Shown here one piece after another: positions 8,918 through 19,636 of a DNA stretch of 64,000 nucleotides. How positions within the stretch are numbered: the first letter of the stretch is position 1; the number at the start of each line of letters is the position of its first letter. This DNA comes from Limnomonas spitsbergensis (Eukaryota > Chlorophyta > Chlorophyceae > Chlamydomonadales), in contig JAYJMM010000040.1 in NCBI GenBank assembly GCA_037349105.1, positions 434,001 to 498,000 on the forward strand, given 5' to 3'. Under the pieces are notes generated by a model. That model was not told where the DNA came from. It did no database searches and worked only from the letters and a program-made list of their open reading frames with translations. A program made the translations under genes and the position numbers.

Positions 8918-10914
8918 TCAATGGGTAGAGGGTGCAGGTCGGGCTGTATGTGATTGAATGTGGACGCCCTGGCCCGATCACACACACCGCACTCCTGCAC
9001 CACCTTCCTGACTGCTGCTCTGAGCCTTCTCCACCAGTGTTGCTGCATGACCATGAAAGCCGTGCGGTGGCTGCCAAAATGGCCTGTACCAGCATGGGCC
9101 TCCTGGATCACTGCCAGCCTGTCCTCTGGCCTGGGTACTACACATCGTCTTCCATCAGGCATCAGCCGTATCAAAACTCCTCCCCTCTCTGATTCCCACA
9201 GGAAAGGGGCGGCCCTGCGCTGTACCCTTGCCTGCTCTCCTAGCTCCGTTCCTGGAGCGTGTATTTTCTCACGTAGGTATCTCAAAACTGGTTCATCTGA
9301 CCACACATCCACCTTGGCTGGGGTCCCTGCCCCAAAACCGGGTGTATCACATTCTCCCTCTTTGTCACCACTCTCAACACTGCCAGCATCTGCCTTGGCC
9401 ACAAGCGCGTTCCCACCTGGTTCATGCGCTGCATCGGCCCAATCTGCCGCAGCGGATTCTCCCAGGCACTGCCTGTACGTCGCTGCCACCTCCCCACTGC
9501 CAGAGCATGCGTTTCCTGCAGTAGCAAGGGCGTAGTGGCTGGACATTAAGGTTGCACCAAGCACATGATCCCTGTCCTGGCCTGGCAACCGTGCTCTGCG
9601 CACCAGTTCATTTGGTAATATTTTGGCACACTCAAGTGCCACAGTGAACCACGCACTCAATGCCCACGATTCCATGCACCTGCCCAAGGCTGCCCTCCTG
9701 GCAGCCTCTGGGAAGTCTGGTCGCGGCATCGTGGATCCTACAGCGTAACCCATGGCACGTTCCCGTTCATTTGCATTGGGCTCCTGCAGATCACCCATGG
9801 GCCTGTACACCATCCCATTCTGCCCATTCCTGAAAGAATATGATGCGGGAGTCGCCATCAAGCAGGGCAGCACCCTCCTGGGCTGTCTTGTCACATTGAT
9901 GCGATACCCCCCATTGTCCGGGCAAGCGACCACCTGGGCCCTGCTGCCCTTGTCCAGAATATCATCTACGACCCCCTCATGGGGCCTGGTCGAAGCACAA
10001 ATCACAAACTCGATATCTGCCGACGGGGCTATGTTCCCCCAGTAGTTGCGCGTGCGGTGGGCGTAAGACCCCACCTGTGCCGCATCAAACAGTGCAGGCG
10101 TCCCCAGAACCCTACACACTTCATTGAACCCGTCTACACTGGCCTTTGTGCTCCTCTGATTCAGCTGTATCGCAACATTCTCAATCAGGTATGCGGGCGG
10201 CCTGGACATCTGCAGGACCTGCAAAGTGCCCAACAGCTTGACCAGCGGGAAGAAAGACTTGCTTCTTTCACCCGCCAGCCCACGCCCCTTGCCTGCTGAT
10301 GAGAGATCTTGACACTCCCATCCAGCCACCATAACCCATTGGCGCCCATCCTGGGCGCCTGCTCCCCGGAGGTGCTCTGCCGTAATGGCGTACACATCCT
10401 GGGGCAGCGCTCTGAACACATCCTCAAACGCTTTGACTGGGAGCAACTGGGGAAATCGCTTGTGCAACTGCACCAAACGACCCCCAGCAATCTCCCTCAC
10501 TTCTTCGCTGATATCCGCATACAAATATCGCACCACTGGAATTCCTGCCTTGAGCACCATTTCCAACCCAGAGCACATACCTCCAAAGGGTTCGAAGAGA
10601 ACCACTCCCTCTGTCTCCATGGTCCGCACAGCTTGTACCGGCAGGCACGCTGTGTCCACCCCTGCATGTGCGAGAGGCGGTGCAACCCGGGGAAGGTCAG
10701 ACAGTACCTCGCTGATGATTCCCCTGGCCCGTTCCCGACCACTGAACGCCTGTTCTGCCGTACTGACAGGCTGTGCCTGCTCATCATCCTCAGTGGCGGC
10801 GGAGGATATCTCCTGCCCAACCACTCCTGTCGCGCAAGCTGCCTCTGCAGCCCGCAACAGTTCACTCCCCTTCTTCCTTCCTGTGCCATACGGACCAACT
10901 GGTCGGCATGCCAC
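8800..10914 (-). CDS. Element B: DNMT3-like C5-cytosine methyltransferase fused to integrase HHCC domain
   Basis: A single 704-codon frame. Residues 105-430 (about 10602-9625) match a C5-cytosine DNA methyltransferase, which transfers a methyl group from S-adenosylmethionine to DNA cytosine. Motif I is FEPFGGMCSG (107-116), the catalytic loop GWECQDLSSAGKG has Cys201, motif VI is ENV (245-247), motif VIII is AHRTRNYWGN (285-294, very like the AHRARYFWGN of DNMT3 enzymes), and the closing motif is GRCMESW (411-417). The residue before the catalytic Cys is Glu instead of the usual Pro. Residues 607, 612, 642 and 645 form the HHCC zinc site of a Gypsy integrase, and D675 is its first catalytic Asp. 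The frame is reached from RNase H through two homopolymer frameshifts (C runs at 10967-10972 and 10867-10870), and it leaves by one near 8825. Confidence 0.9.
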   Translation of the reverse strand: MACRPVGPYGTGRKKGSELLRAAEAACATGVVGQEISSAATEDDEQAQPVSTAEQAFSGRERARGIISEVLSDLPRVAPPLAHAGVDTACLPVQAVRTMETEGVVLFEPFGGMCSGLEMVLKAGIPVVRYLYADISEEVREIAGGRLVQLHKRFPQLLPVKAFEDVFRALPQDVYAITAEHLRGAGAQDGRQWVMVAGWECQDLSSAGKGRGLAGERSKSFFPLVKLLGTLQVLQMSRPPAYLIENVAIQLNQRSTKASVDGFNEVCRVLGTPALFDAAQVGSYAHRTRNYWGNIAPSADIEFVICASTRPHEGVVDDILDKGSRAQVVACPDNGGYRINVTRQPRRVLPCLMATPASYSFRNGQNGMVYRPMGDLQEPNANERERAMGYAVGSTMPRPDFPEAARRAALGRCMESWALSAWFTVALECAKILPNELVRRARLPGQDRDHVLGATLMSSHYALATAGNACSGSGEVAATYRQCLGESAAADWADAAHEPGGNALVAKADAGSVESGDKEGECDTPGFGAGTPAKVDVWSDEPVLRYLREKIHAPGTELGEQARVQRRAAPFLWESERGGVLIRLMPDGRRCVVPRPEDRLAVIQEAHAGTGHFGSHRTAFMVMQQHWWRRLRAAVRKVVQECGVCDRARASTFNHIQPDLHPLPIEWLFFRWGVDLCGPFTTTPRGNRFVMVCVVWSITPSGWS

Positions 10915-10949
10915 TGGTTCACCCTGCTCATCCCTGTGAGCATGGCTAC

Positions 10950-11666
10950 CTACCTCCCGCTCTCCTCCCCCCTGACCACCGGCTCTGATGCAACTGCATC
11001 CAGCCTAGCCCCTGTGCGGTCAGCGGAGGACGGAAGAGGCGACCTGGACGGAATGTCCGCATTCTGGTGGCATGCTCCAGAGCGGTGGACAATGGTTATG
11101 TCCAGTTCCTGGAGCATGAGTGCCCACCTAGCATGCTGGCCCACTAGCGTCTGGTTGTCCATGAGGTAGGTCAGTGGCTCATGGTCAGTGATGAGGTGCA
11201 CCTTGCACCCAAACAGCATGTGACGGTACGTGCGCGCGGCAAACACTGCAGCCAGCATCTCCCCCTGAAATGAGGAATAGTTCTTCTCACTCTTGTTCAG
11301 GGATCTGGACGTGCATGCAACCATATATTCCCGCCCACTGTCATCGCACTGCCCTAGCACTGCTCCAATGCCCTGCTTAGAGAAGTCAGTGTACAACAAG
11401 AAGGGCCTTGGCGGTCCTTTGCCATCTGGCCCCGTTCCACTGTAATCCGGCCTGCGCAGGACCCTACCGCCCTCGCACATCTCCGTTTTGATCAACTGGA
11501 ACGCCTGCGACTGCTTTGGCCCCCACACAAACGGGACCCCCTTGACCAGCAATGCATTGATGCACGCTGCCTTCTTGGAGAAATCCGGAATGTAGCGGCA
11601 GTAGAAGTTCAGGAAGCCCATGACTTCCTGAGTGTTCTTCACCGTTGCGGGCTCAGGCAGCGCCAT
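10950..11666 (-). CDS. Element B: RT connection and RNase H domain
   Basis: This begins within the RT thumb/connection (GFLNFYCRYIPDFSKKA, FVWGPKQSQAFQLIK) and continues into RNase H. All four acidic residues are present: YTDFSKQG, QGEMLAAVFAA, LITDHEPL and NADIPSR. These residues bind the two metal ions that cut RNA in RNA/DNA hybrids. The frame is separated from the RT frame by a one-base shift near 11665, and from the methyltransferase frame by a run of six C at 10967-10972 (restoring one base there joins them). Similarity to copy A at 418-960 is close throughout. Confidence 0.9.
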   Translation of the reverse strand: MALPEPATVKNTQEVMGFLNFYCRYIPDFSKKAACINALLVKGVPFVWGPKQSQAFQLIKTEMCEGGRVLRRPDYSGTGPDGKGPPRPFLLYTDFSKQGIGAVLGQCDDSGREYMVACTSRSLNKSEKNYSSFQGEMLAAVFAARTYRHMLFGCKVHLITDHEPLTYLMDNQTLVGQHARWALMLQELDITIVHRSGACHQNADIPSRSPLPSSADRTGARLDAVASEPVVRGEESGR

Positions 11667-11701
11667 AACCGCTGCAATTTAGCTGCATGTGGCGTGAGAC
11701 C

Positions 11702-12360
11702 CTAGGCTGACACGTTGTGACCCAGGTATTCCACCGTCGCACTCCCAAACAGCGACTTGTCAGGGTGTGCCCGCAACCCGACATTGTGGAGCATGTCCAG
11801 CATGAGCTCCACATGCTTGATGTGCTCTGCTGGTGTATCACTGTACACCAGCAGATCATCAATGAAAGCCTCACAAAAGGAACTCAGGCCCGCTCTGGCT
11901 ATCTCCTCTTCCATCACCCTCTGGAAGAAAGGAGGCCCATTGCGCAGCCCAAAATTGAGCTTGGTGTACATCCACAGCTCAGGTCCCATCCAGAATGCCG
12001 TCTTAGGCTGGTCCTCAGCTTTGATCGGTATCTGCATGAACCCCGATCTGAGGTCCACCTTACTGAATATCTTGGCCGTACCCAGGTTCTGAATAATTGT
12101 CTCCATCCTGGGGATGGCAAACTCCTGCTTAGCCGTACGCAGGTTCAACCTGCGCATATCGTGCGCTATGCGGTGATCTGTCCACTCGCCTGTCTCAGCA
12201 CTCTTTTTGGCCGCAACCACAGAGTTGGCTGCGAACTTGATAGGTCCCCCCTGGGGCACCTTCACAATGATACCAGCCTGTATTATCGGCTGGCACTTCT
12301 CTTTAAAAAATGGCAGCCTTTGGAGGCGGCATGTCCCGCGCCTTCTGAAAGCACGAGCTG
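11702..12360 (-). CDS. Element B: Ty3/Gypsy reverse transcriptase core
   Basis: This is the RNA-dependent DNA polymerase domain. From right to left it shows QPIIQAGIIVKVPQGG, DHRIAHDMRRLN, the catalytic block FSKVDLRSGFMQIPI (first Asp), FWMGPELWMY, NFGLRNGPP, and the active-site box FIDDLLVYS with its Asp pair, then DKSLFG and YLGHNVSA. A TAG at 11702-11704 follows YLGHNVSA and the same frame continues GLTPHAAKLQ, as expected for the Gypsy thumb, so the stop interrupts a real domain. The frame is entered through a run of six A (plus strand 12305-12310), where one base fewer gives a continuous reading from the upstream linker. FIDD is an accepted variant of YIDD. Confidence 0.9.
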
Positions 12361-14294
12361 ACCTCGTCTTCCAAAGCCAATGTAAACTCACCCTGCGTGT
12401 CGCAGTAGCCTGGCAGGTCCTCCATTGAGTAAGCGAACGCTCCCTGGCGGTCCCTGAGGCTCTGCTCATGGGACGCCTGCTGCTCTTCCGTGAAGTCAGG
12501 GTGCTTGCCCAGCAGCCATCCTTCCTCAGTCTTGACATATTCCGAAAGTGGTTCCACCACTCCTCCTGGCTGGAACATGTCAATCATCTCTGCCGCCTGC
12601 GGATCTTCCTCCGCGGCTGGTGCTTCCCCTCCAGCGCTGCTGTTGCACTGCCAGTCCTCCTGCTGGCTGTAAGCGCCCCCCGCCCTGCTGGCACCCCCCA
12701 TAGGGATGACAGCCGGCGGACGCAGCCATCCTGACGTAAGCTTTGCCGCAGCCTCCTGGCTGGACACAAAAGCACCTTGGCCTGCTGTAAATCCCCCGCC
12801 TCGGACTCCCTGCCCAGTGGCCCGCGTACCCGGGATGCACACTGACAGCAGGAGCCACACCAGCATCAGCTGGAACGCTCCCGTAAGCACTCCCTTGAAT
12901 GCTGTACAATTCAGGAGTCCCCTGCATGCTGGCGGCTGTCGCACAACTTGCGGCTGTTGCTCTGCCGGTTGCGCAACTATAGGCTCTGCAGCCGGCCCTG
13001 GCCGTAGCTGCTCCGTGGCCCATGTGATCTCTAGGTTAACCTGGCTGATCTTGACCGGCTGGCAAGGGCAATCCATGCCTGGTCTGCCGCCGCGATCCCT
13101 GTCTGCGGCCTTCCGCTGCGCTTTCCTTGCGCGGCGCCTAGCCTTTTTTGACTTCTTTCCCTGAAGCTCGGCTGTTTCCGCCCAGGTTGCATCGGCCCCC
13201 ACTGGCCACGCTCCTGACGGCTGTCCCCTGCAGCGCTTGGCCTGCTGCCCCTGCCTGCTGGTGGGGCGCGGCATTTCTCCGCTGCCGTCTGCACCTGCAG
13301 ACCCTGCTGGTTCCTTGCACTTCTTCCTGCTGCCCCCAGCGTTGGCAAGCTGCATAGCTTGGTAGTCCACTCCGCTGGATTGAGCTGGGTTGCGCCACTG
13401 CGCTGGCCACCCACGGATAGGCCTGCCCTGGCCTGGCTGGACCCCGTCTGCATATGCCAGTGCCAACACGCTCCCAAAGGATCTGCGTCCGCTGGACCGC
13501 ACCCATATATCCCTGCAAATGCCCGCCGTCTGCGATCCTGTATCATTCTCTGATGAGCAGAGGGCGCCTGCCCTTGACCTCAGCCACAGCCGCCTCACGC
13601 TCCCAACGCGCTTGCCTGGCTTGCTGCAGTTCACCTGGCAAGTCCAACCCCTGGACGGCCCGTAACACCACAGCCCTTTCGCTGGGGAGCTCCTCTTCCC
13701 AGGCGCAATACCACCTGCAGCCTTCTGCCTTGTCTGCGGCCAACTGCCGCTTTCTGATGGTTCCCAAGGGCGTATCCCCCTCTGGACAGTCCTTGGCCCG
13801 ATGGCCACTCTGGGCGTAGATGAGGCACCTGCCTGCCATCCCCTCTGGGACTGAAAAGGCGTGATAGTCGTGCCCATGCTTGCCGCATCGCAGGCATGGC
13901 TCCCCGGTAGCTGACCCATGGCCCCAGGCTGGTTGCACCAAGTCACTGCATATATGGCATGCCCACACTCCTCTGCGGGTGCCGCCGATGCCCTTAGTGC
14001 TGGCACACGCCTCACAGGCTGTACCGCTACACTTGCAGCACTTCCTGCTGGTCCCTTCCTCTAAGCTGCCCATGCAACCCAGACACTGCTGGGGCATGTC
14101 TGCGTCATTCCCGAGCAGTGGCTCCCCGCTGACTGCGCTGCAGCTCCCTTGGCTGCGCCCCCAGCCCGGCTCTCTGGCCTGGGCGGGTGCTGCACTGGCG
14201 CCTGGCTGCTGGCGGGTCCCTCCCGGCCATTGCCGCCTGCCGCCGCCTGCGCACCCCTGTCGCCCTGCTCATCGCCTGAGCTAGCGCTGTCCAT
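12303..14294 (-). CDS. Element B: N-terminal part of pol with zinc-binding modules, basic linker and hydrophobic segment
   Basis: Probable start of the second large frame: an ATG near 14294 or 14097 follows the stop of the preceding frame at 14312. The first part (14097-13800) is Cys-rich: CLGC, CCKC, CEAC, CHIC and CLRC pairs, then a knuckle-like CLIYAQSGHRAKDC in which the second Cys of a CCHC is Tyr. A long Gln/Arg/Ala-rich, very basic stretch follows (KKSKKARRRARKAQRK near 13140), then a hydrophobic segment (FQLMLVWLLLSVCIPG, near 12860), then an acidic linker (PAAEEDPQAAEMIDMFQPGG) leading to the RT. Frame changes occur at least once within the Cys-rich part. No DTG/DSG protease motif was found. 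Function of the module is unknown. Confidence 0.55.
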
Positions 14295-14311
14295 TCCTGC
14301 ACCCTGAGTGC

Positions 14312-17300
14312 TCAGCTTCCAGGTGATATTGCCTGGTAGCCACATATTGCCTGGTGCTCCAGGACGTGCATGGCAACCCTCAATCCCTCCAGCTGCCTGT
14401 CCGACTGCGCTTTGGCATCGTCCAGGCCTTCCCCTTCTGAGGAGTCTTCTTCACTCCACACTGCAAATTCTCCAGCGCTGTCGGCACCGTCGCTGTTGCA
14501 AGTCAGCCGATGCGCGGCGACTTCCGCTGAAACCCCATCTATGAGGGCTATCCTTCTGACGTCCAGCTCCTCCTCCAGGTCTTTCAGCGCCTGGTTGTCC
14601 TGCCACATCTTGGGATCTGGATTTGGCTCTGGCAGCATTCTGATCTTGAACAGCAGGCCGGATTCTGCCATGGTTGCGCTGCTGGCGACCAGCTCCTGAC
14701 CCGCCTCATGCAGGCCCATCTCCTCCTTCCTCTGCTTATCAAGCTGCCCCACAAATCTCTTCAAGGTAGACTTCCAACGCTGAGTGCTGTACATGGCAGG
14801 GTCCCCCCAGGGGTCCCTCGCCACTGGCTGCACCGACTCACTCATTTGTCCGTCCCCTGAGCTGTCGCTGTTTGTCCCGCCTTCCGCTGCGTCCCAGGAA
14901 GCTGCCATGAGCGGGTCTGCAGCCTGCCGCGGGCTCACCCCCACTGCAGGCAGGCGCCCCCCCAGCTCAAACTCCCTGTCGAGGTTGCGCCTTGTTTCCT
15001 CAATGGCGTCCCTCTCCCAATCTCCGTTGCTCATCCATTTTTGCCTCAGCTGCTCCATCGCCTCCTCGAGGCTCTGCCCCGGACTCTGTGGTCCTAGGCA
15101 TGCGGAGGCTGGCTCCCCCGGCCTGTCTACACTCCTGGCCACTGGCCAGCCGGCGCTGATGACGCCCATAGGCAGCTGGGGGCTGTTTGCTCCATACTCC
15201 CCATCTGACTCCGAGTCAGCCACCAGCGGTGGCAACCCCTCCAAGGGGTCTTCGCTCTCCCCGCCTGGTAGGCCCGTGTCCCACTGGCTTGGATCCTCCC
15301 CCTCGCGGAACCCCTGGTTCCTGCGGTCAGGGTGTCCTGCTACCAGTCTGCGTTCGCTGTTTGCCCTCAGAACACTGGTCCCGCCGCAGCTACTTGAGAG
15401 TGTCCGGGGCTCTGCCCGGTCCCTGGGTTCCACTGCCAGCTCTGACATTTCCAGCTCCTGGTCCATTGATTCTAGCCACTCCCACTCTGATGCCTTTGCA
15501 CCCAGTGTAGTGACGAAAGCTGCCTGGAATGGCGCAAACGGCCCTGGCTGCTCTGACGACTCTTGGGACCCATCATCACTTTCATGATTGGGGTCCCACC
15601 TGCGGGCACCCCACCTGCCGATCCTCCAGTGACCCAGCGCTGGCTGGTCCCTCAGCTCCACCAGCTCTGCCTCGTAGGTTCCTGATCCTACTCCCTGGAA
15701 CAAGGGATGCAGCGTGCGCACCCCTGCTGGGTGTGCCTGCTTCCACAGCTGCACTGTCACTGAATTGGCCTGCCAGTGTGGCGCCACGCTGCTGGCCCTG
15801 TCCTCCTGCCAGGCTCTCCTCTCCCTGCGCACCCACTGGTGTACACAGTCCTCCAACCGTTCTAGCGCGAACGGCGAGCGAGCCAGCTCAAACTCCCCCT
15901 CCCACATGGATCCACTGTCGGACGCTGGTCTCGCCCCGTATGGCCATGTGGGGCAATCCATCTCCGCAGGTGCCCACTGCGCTACAACACCCCACACATG
16001 CTGCATGGCTGCCGACATCTGTCCAGGCAGCATGGTCCTTTGCATCACCATCATCATGATGGTCCACACTGCGGGGTCTGCACCCATGGCGTACTCGTGT
16101 GCATGGGACTCTGCCTCATCCACATTGGCACACTTGACACAATGGCTACATTCTCCTCGCTCCTTTCGAAGAAGAATACCGGCAGGTCATTCCTGGAAGC
16201 GTGCATGTGGATCCACGCCTCTGACTCCGGGATCTCTCCCTCCTGCACCTCATCATAGTAGTATGACACTACCCGCTGCACCGGGATGGCTGCCCTGGCA
16301 TCCCCAGGCGCCAATCCCCACGGTACAGCCTGGCCTGCTACCACTCTGGGTATGAGGATGGCTGCCACAATGATCTCCTCAAACCGCCTAGGCTTGCCCC
16401 CATGGCAGAGCCCAGCGCCGTCATAGGTTCCCTCGGCTGTCCCAGTAGACTCCCTCCGTACGTCCCTGCGGCAACTGCCTGCACGGGCACGTAGAAGGCG
16501 CAATTTCTCAGGCTGGAATGCTCCAGCAAGCTGTGGACGCAGTGCTGCTCCCATGGCGCGTTCATAAATCCTAGCTGCGCCCCTTGCCACACTCCATCTG
16601 TGCGCACGCTGTCAGGCACCTCCCATCGTGCCATGTCCGCAGCATTCACCGCTGTTACTCCCTCCTCGCCCACCATGTGCTCGACCCTGTCAACGCAGTG
16701 AGACCAGATGGGAAGCCCCCACTCTTGCTGCATGAAATTGGCCATCACCGTGCTGGGCTTTATGTACCCTTTGAGCGCCGCGACCAGCAGCACCGTTGTT
16801 ACTGCGTCCCAGGGGAAAACCAGCCTGGCCACTGCCTGCATGGCAGCCTGCCGATTGACGCAAACCACCTCTCGGCCAGGCAGCAGCCTGTGGTTTTGGA
16901 TCCTGCAAAGCCCATCCTGGTAATCCTCAGGTACTGTAAGCATTGCCTCTGTGGCTGTTGACTCTGGCAACTCATCGCCCAGGCGGTACCACTGTACCAA
17001 GCCCCTGCTCTCTGGCGGGCCTGGCTGTACAGGCCTGTGGCGGATATGCTCTCTACTGCTGGATCCGTCACGGTGGCCCTCACCGTCCTGGTCATACTCC
17101 ATATCCTCGTCCCTTCCGGCGGACCACCTGTCGCTGATTCCACTGCCGGGCGGCCTACTGGTCATCTCAACCCACCCCTCAGGATTGTACCTGGAGGTTG
17201 TGCAGTGGTGGCCTCTAAGGGGCCCTGTCGTGTTGTCCCCTGAACTCAGCGCTGCGGCTCCCTGAGCCCTTCGGCGGCGACCTGTCCTGCTGACTGATCC

Positions 17301-17378
17301 CAGAGCCCTGGCAGCTGCTCCTGTTGCCACGTTTCCGATGTGCAGAGATACCTCCGGGGTACCTGGGTATGACAACAC
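14312..17378 (-). CDS. Element B: long unassigned coding region between gag and pol
   Basis: Three overlapping minus-strand frames read as one protein with frame changes near 16395 (a run of five C) and near 16100. Regions with clear protein character include VVCVNRQAAMQAVARLVF, ALKGYIKPSTVMANFMQQE, EIIVAAILIPRVVAG, ESEAWIHMHASRNDLPVFFFE and WQDNQALKDLEEELDVRR. Large parts are acidic and Ser/Gly-rich. The last frame runs 603 codons to a TGA at 14312. I do not recognise any domain. By position it may be a capsid or nucleocapsid extension, or an additional element protein. It is much longer than anything usual between gag and pol in Gypsy elements. Confidence 0.5.
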
Positions 17379-19636
17379 AGACCTTGGTCAGGCATCGGGG
17401 TATCCTCCCTGGAATCCGACCCTCTATCGGAGTCGGCGGAGCCATCCTCACTGGGACTGGCCTCCCCCTCCTCATCACCATGCTGGTGCATAGCAGCCCG
17501 CGCCACCCTGTCTACTTCCTCCATCCTGTCGTAGTGATCGGCCAACTCCTTGATCAGAAACTTCTGTAACAAGTTAGGCCAATCCTCACACGGAGCTGGG
17601 CAACCCCTGCGCTTGAGATCCCTCAGGATCTCGCATGCATGATGGACGGACCTGGCTGAACCTGCAGGCATAGTGCCGTAGTGATTCATAGCCAGTGACT
17701 CCATCACAACCTTCCAGTGGTGCTTCTGAAGGGGCACCTGCCCTTTTTGCACCCACTGGGTCCCTCCCGGCACGTCTGCCTCCTGTTGTTCTCAACCTGG
17801 GCTGTGCCGGTGGCCTGGTCAAAAACCCCATGGACTGACACCAGGCACGTGTGCCTCATGTGACCTTCCCACCTGGGAGCATCTTGCATCGTTACTGCGC
17901 CCTGCCGTCCTGGCGGGCCTGGCAGCTCGCGCCGGCCTGCTGCGGCCCTCCGCGCTTTCCACTCCTGAAAGGAAGCGCTTTGCTCGGCCTCGTAGGCCCT
18001 CCTCAGCTGGTCATCTGTGCCTTCCAGGCCTTGGCTGGGCCCCTCAGCCTCTGGGCCCCTCTCTGGGCCGGCTGGAGCCCTAGGTCTGTCCAGGCGACCG
18101 CTGTTGCCTGCTTGCACTGGCCTCCTGTACTCAGGGCAGTCGCTGGCGTAGTGCCCCGGCTGATGGCAGTTGAAGCACACTTCCCCATCTCGGGGTCCCA
18201 GGACAATTGGCCTAGCTGCCCGTCCCTGCCCAGCCAGGGCCCTGCCCGGCGGACTCCGGTGAGCTGCCCTCCTCCTATCCTGTTCTTGGTCGTCCTTCCT
18301 GAACGACCTGGCTAGGCTCCCTGAGCCTCGCTCTAGGGAGCGGCCTCGGGGCTGGCTGCCCCTCTGCCCTGGTCCTGGGCTCTCCTTCCTCGTATGGATA
18401 CGCCTGTCGCTGCCCCCCTCACTTGGGGACCTGCGCCACCTGCCCCTGGCCTGTACATCGGCCGGGCTGCTATCTCCGGTGTTGTGCTCCGTCAGCTGGC
18501 TCTTGACCCCTGGCATGGGCACCACCCCCTGGTGCTCCCTCACCTGCCCTCTCTGGGCGCTCCTGCTGCGCTCCCTGGGAGCCTTGTCCGCGGCCTCAAC
18601 CGCCGCCGTTGTCCCCTTCCGCTCCCTGCGGGTATCGGGACTAGCCATCTTAGCTCTGTCGGCGCCCACCGGGTTTTGTAGACCAGGGTCCTTCTGATCT
18701 GCCTCCGCCGGTACCACCGTGCTGAGGGGCTCGCCTTCCCCCTCTGGGTCGCTATCCCACGGGGACGCGGGTAGAAACATCTCCTGGATGCTGGCTGCCA
18801 GCTCCGGGTCCACTGGCACCTGGTTTTGCGGCCTCCCCACCTGCAGGTCTCCAATGGCCTGATACAGGCCTGGCAGCTGGTCTGCCTGCAAAATATACTC
18901 CTTCTGCACTTCTGTCATGACGCTATCCACGGACTTGATGTCACCCCACCTTGCCATCTGCAGGCGTAGGTACTTGCGGCTCTGCACTGGCCTGCCAGAC
19001 CTGCCTGGTCACCGCTAACTGGGCACCTGCCCCCTCGCGCTTGACCACTGCAGGCACTCGCCTGCTCCCCATTTCCTCTCCACCTGGCTGAAATCTGTCA
19101 TGGCCTGCTAGCCCCTCTGGGGCTGCAGCGATCTCTGCACTGTGTTCCGGCTGGCAGGAGTCCACCAACACCCGCTGCGCAACCCTTGCCACCCTGGGCG
19201 GATTCTGTTGCGCAGCGGTGTCTGGACCATTGTCACGCCGTATGCCGCTGCTCTGAGACACCTCAGCCACCTGATCCAAGATCAGGTCTGGGGTTCCCGC
19301 CTGCGTCGGACCCTGCTCAAATTCCAGGCTACTCCTGGAATCAGCGGGCAGTGGGCCTCCTCGCCCAATGCCTGTCCTCGTCACGCACACAGCACCATCG
19401 GCCAGCATTCCTGCCTCTTTGGGCTGGAAGCGGTCAGGTCCCGATACCTTGCAGGCCCCTGCGGCCAGATCCACTGGCCCTGCCAGTTTCTCCGCCATCC
19501 GGAGGGCTTCCTCTGCAATCAGTGAATCAGCCACCTCTATCAGGTCTGCACCTGGCTCCAGCCCCCGTACGCGCCCACTTCGGCGTCGGGCGTCGGGGTG
19601 CTGGTGCCTATCAGGATGCAGGTTACACTCTGCCAT
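17246..19636 (-). CDS. Element B: gag-like region with CCHC zinc knuckle
   Basis: The first ATG is at 19636. Three frames follow with changes near 18960 (a CCCC run) and 17745 (a GGG run). The N-terminal part is Ala/Gly/Pro-rich. The middle part contains VDSVMTEVQKEYILQADQLPGLYQ and a long Arg/Ser/Gly-rich stretch. A canonical nucleocapsid knuckle CFNCHQPGHYASDC lies near 18137-18178 and would bind the RNA genome. The last part holds MNHYGTMPAGSARSVHHACEIL and LLQKFLIKELADHYDRM. Order and motif indicate Gag. Exact limits of capsid and nucleocapsid are not visible. Confidence 0.65.

Noticed and set aside
14784..16355. Several plus-strand frames of 100-270 codons
   Set aside because: Opposite-strand shadows of element B coding sequence, Pro/Ser-rich with no motif.
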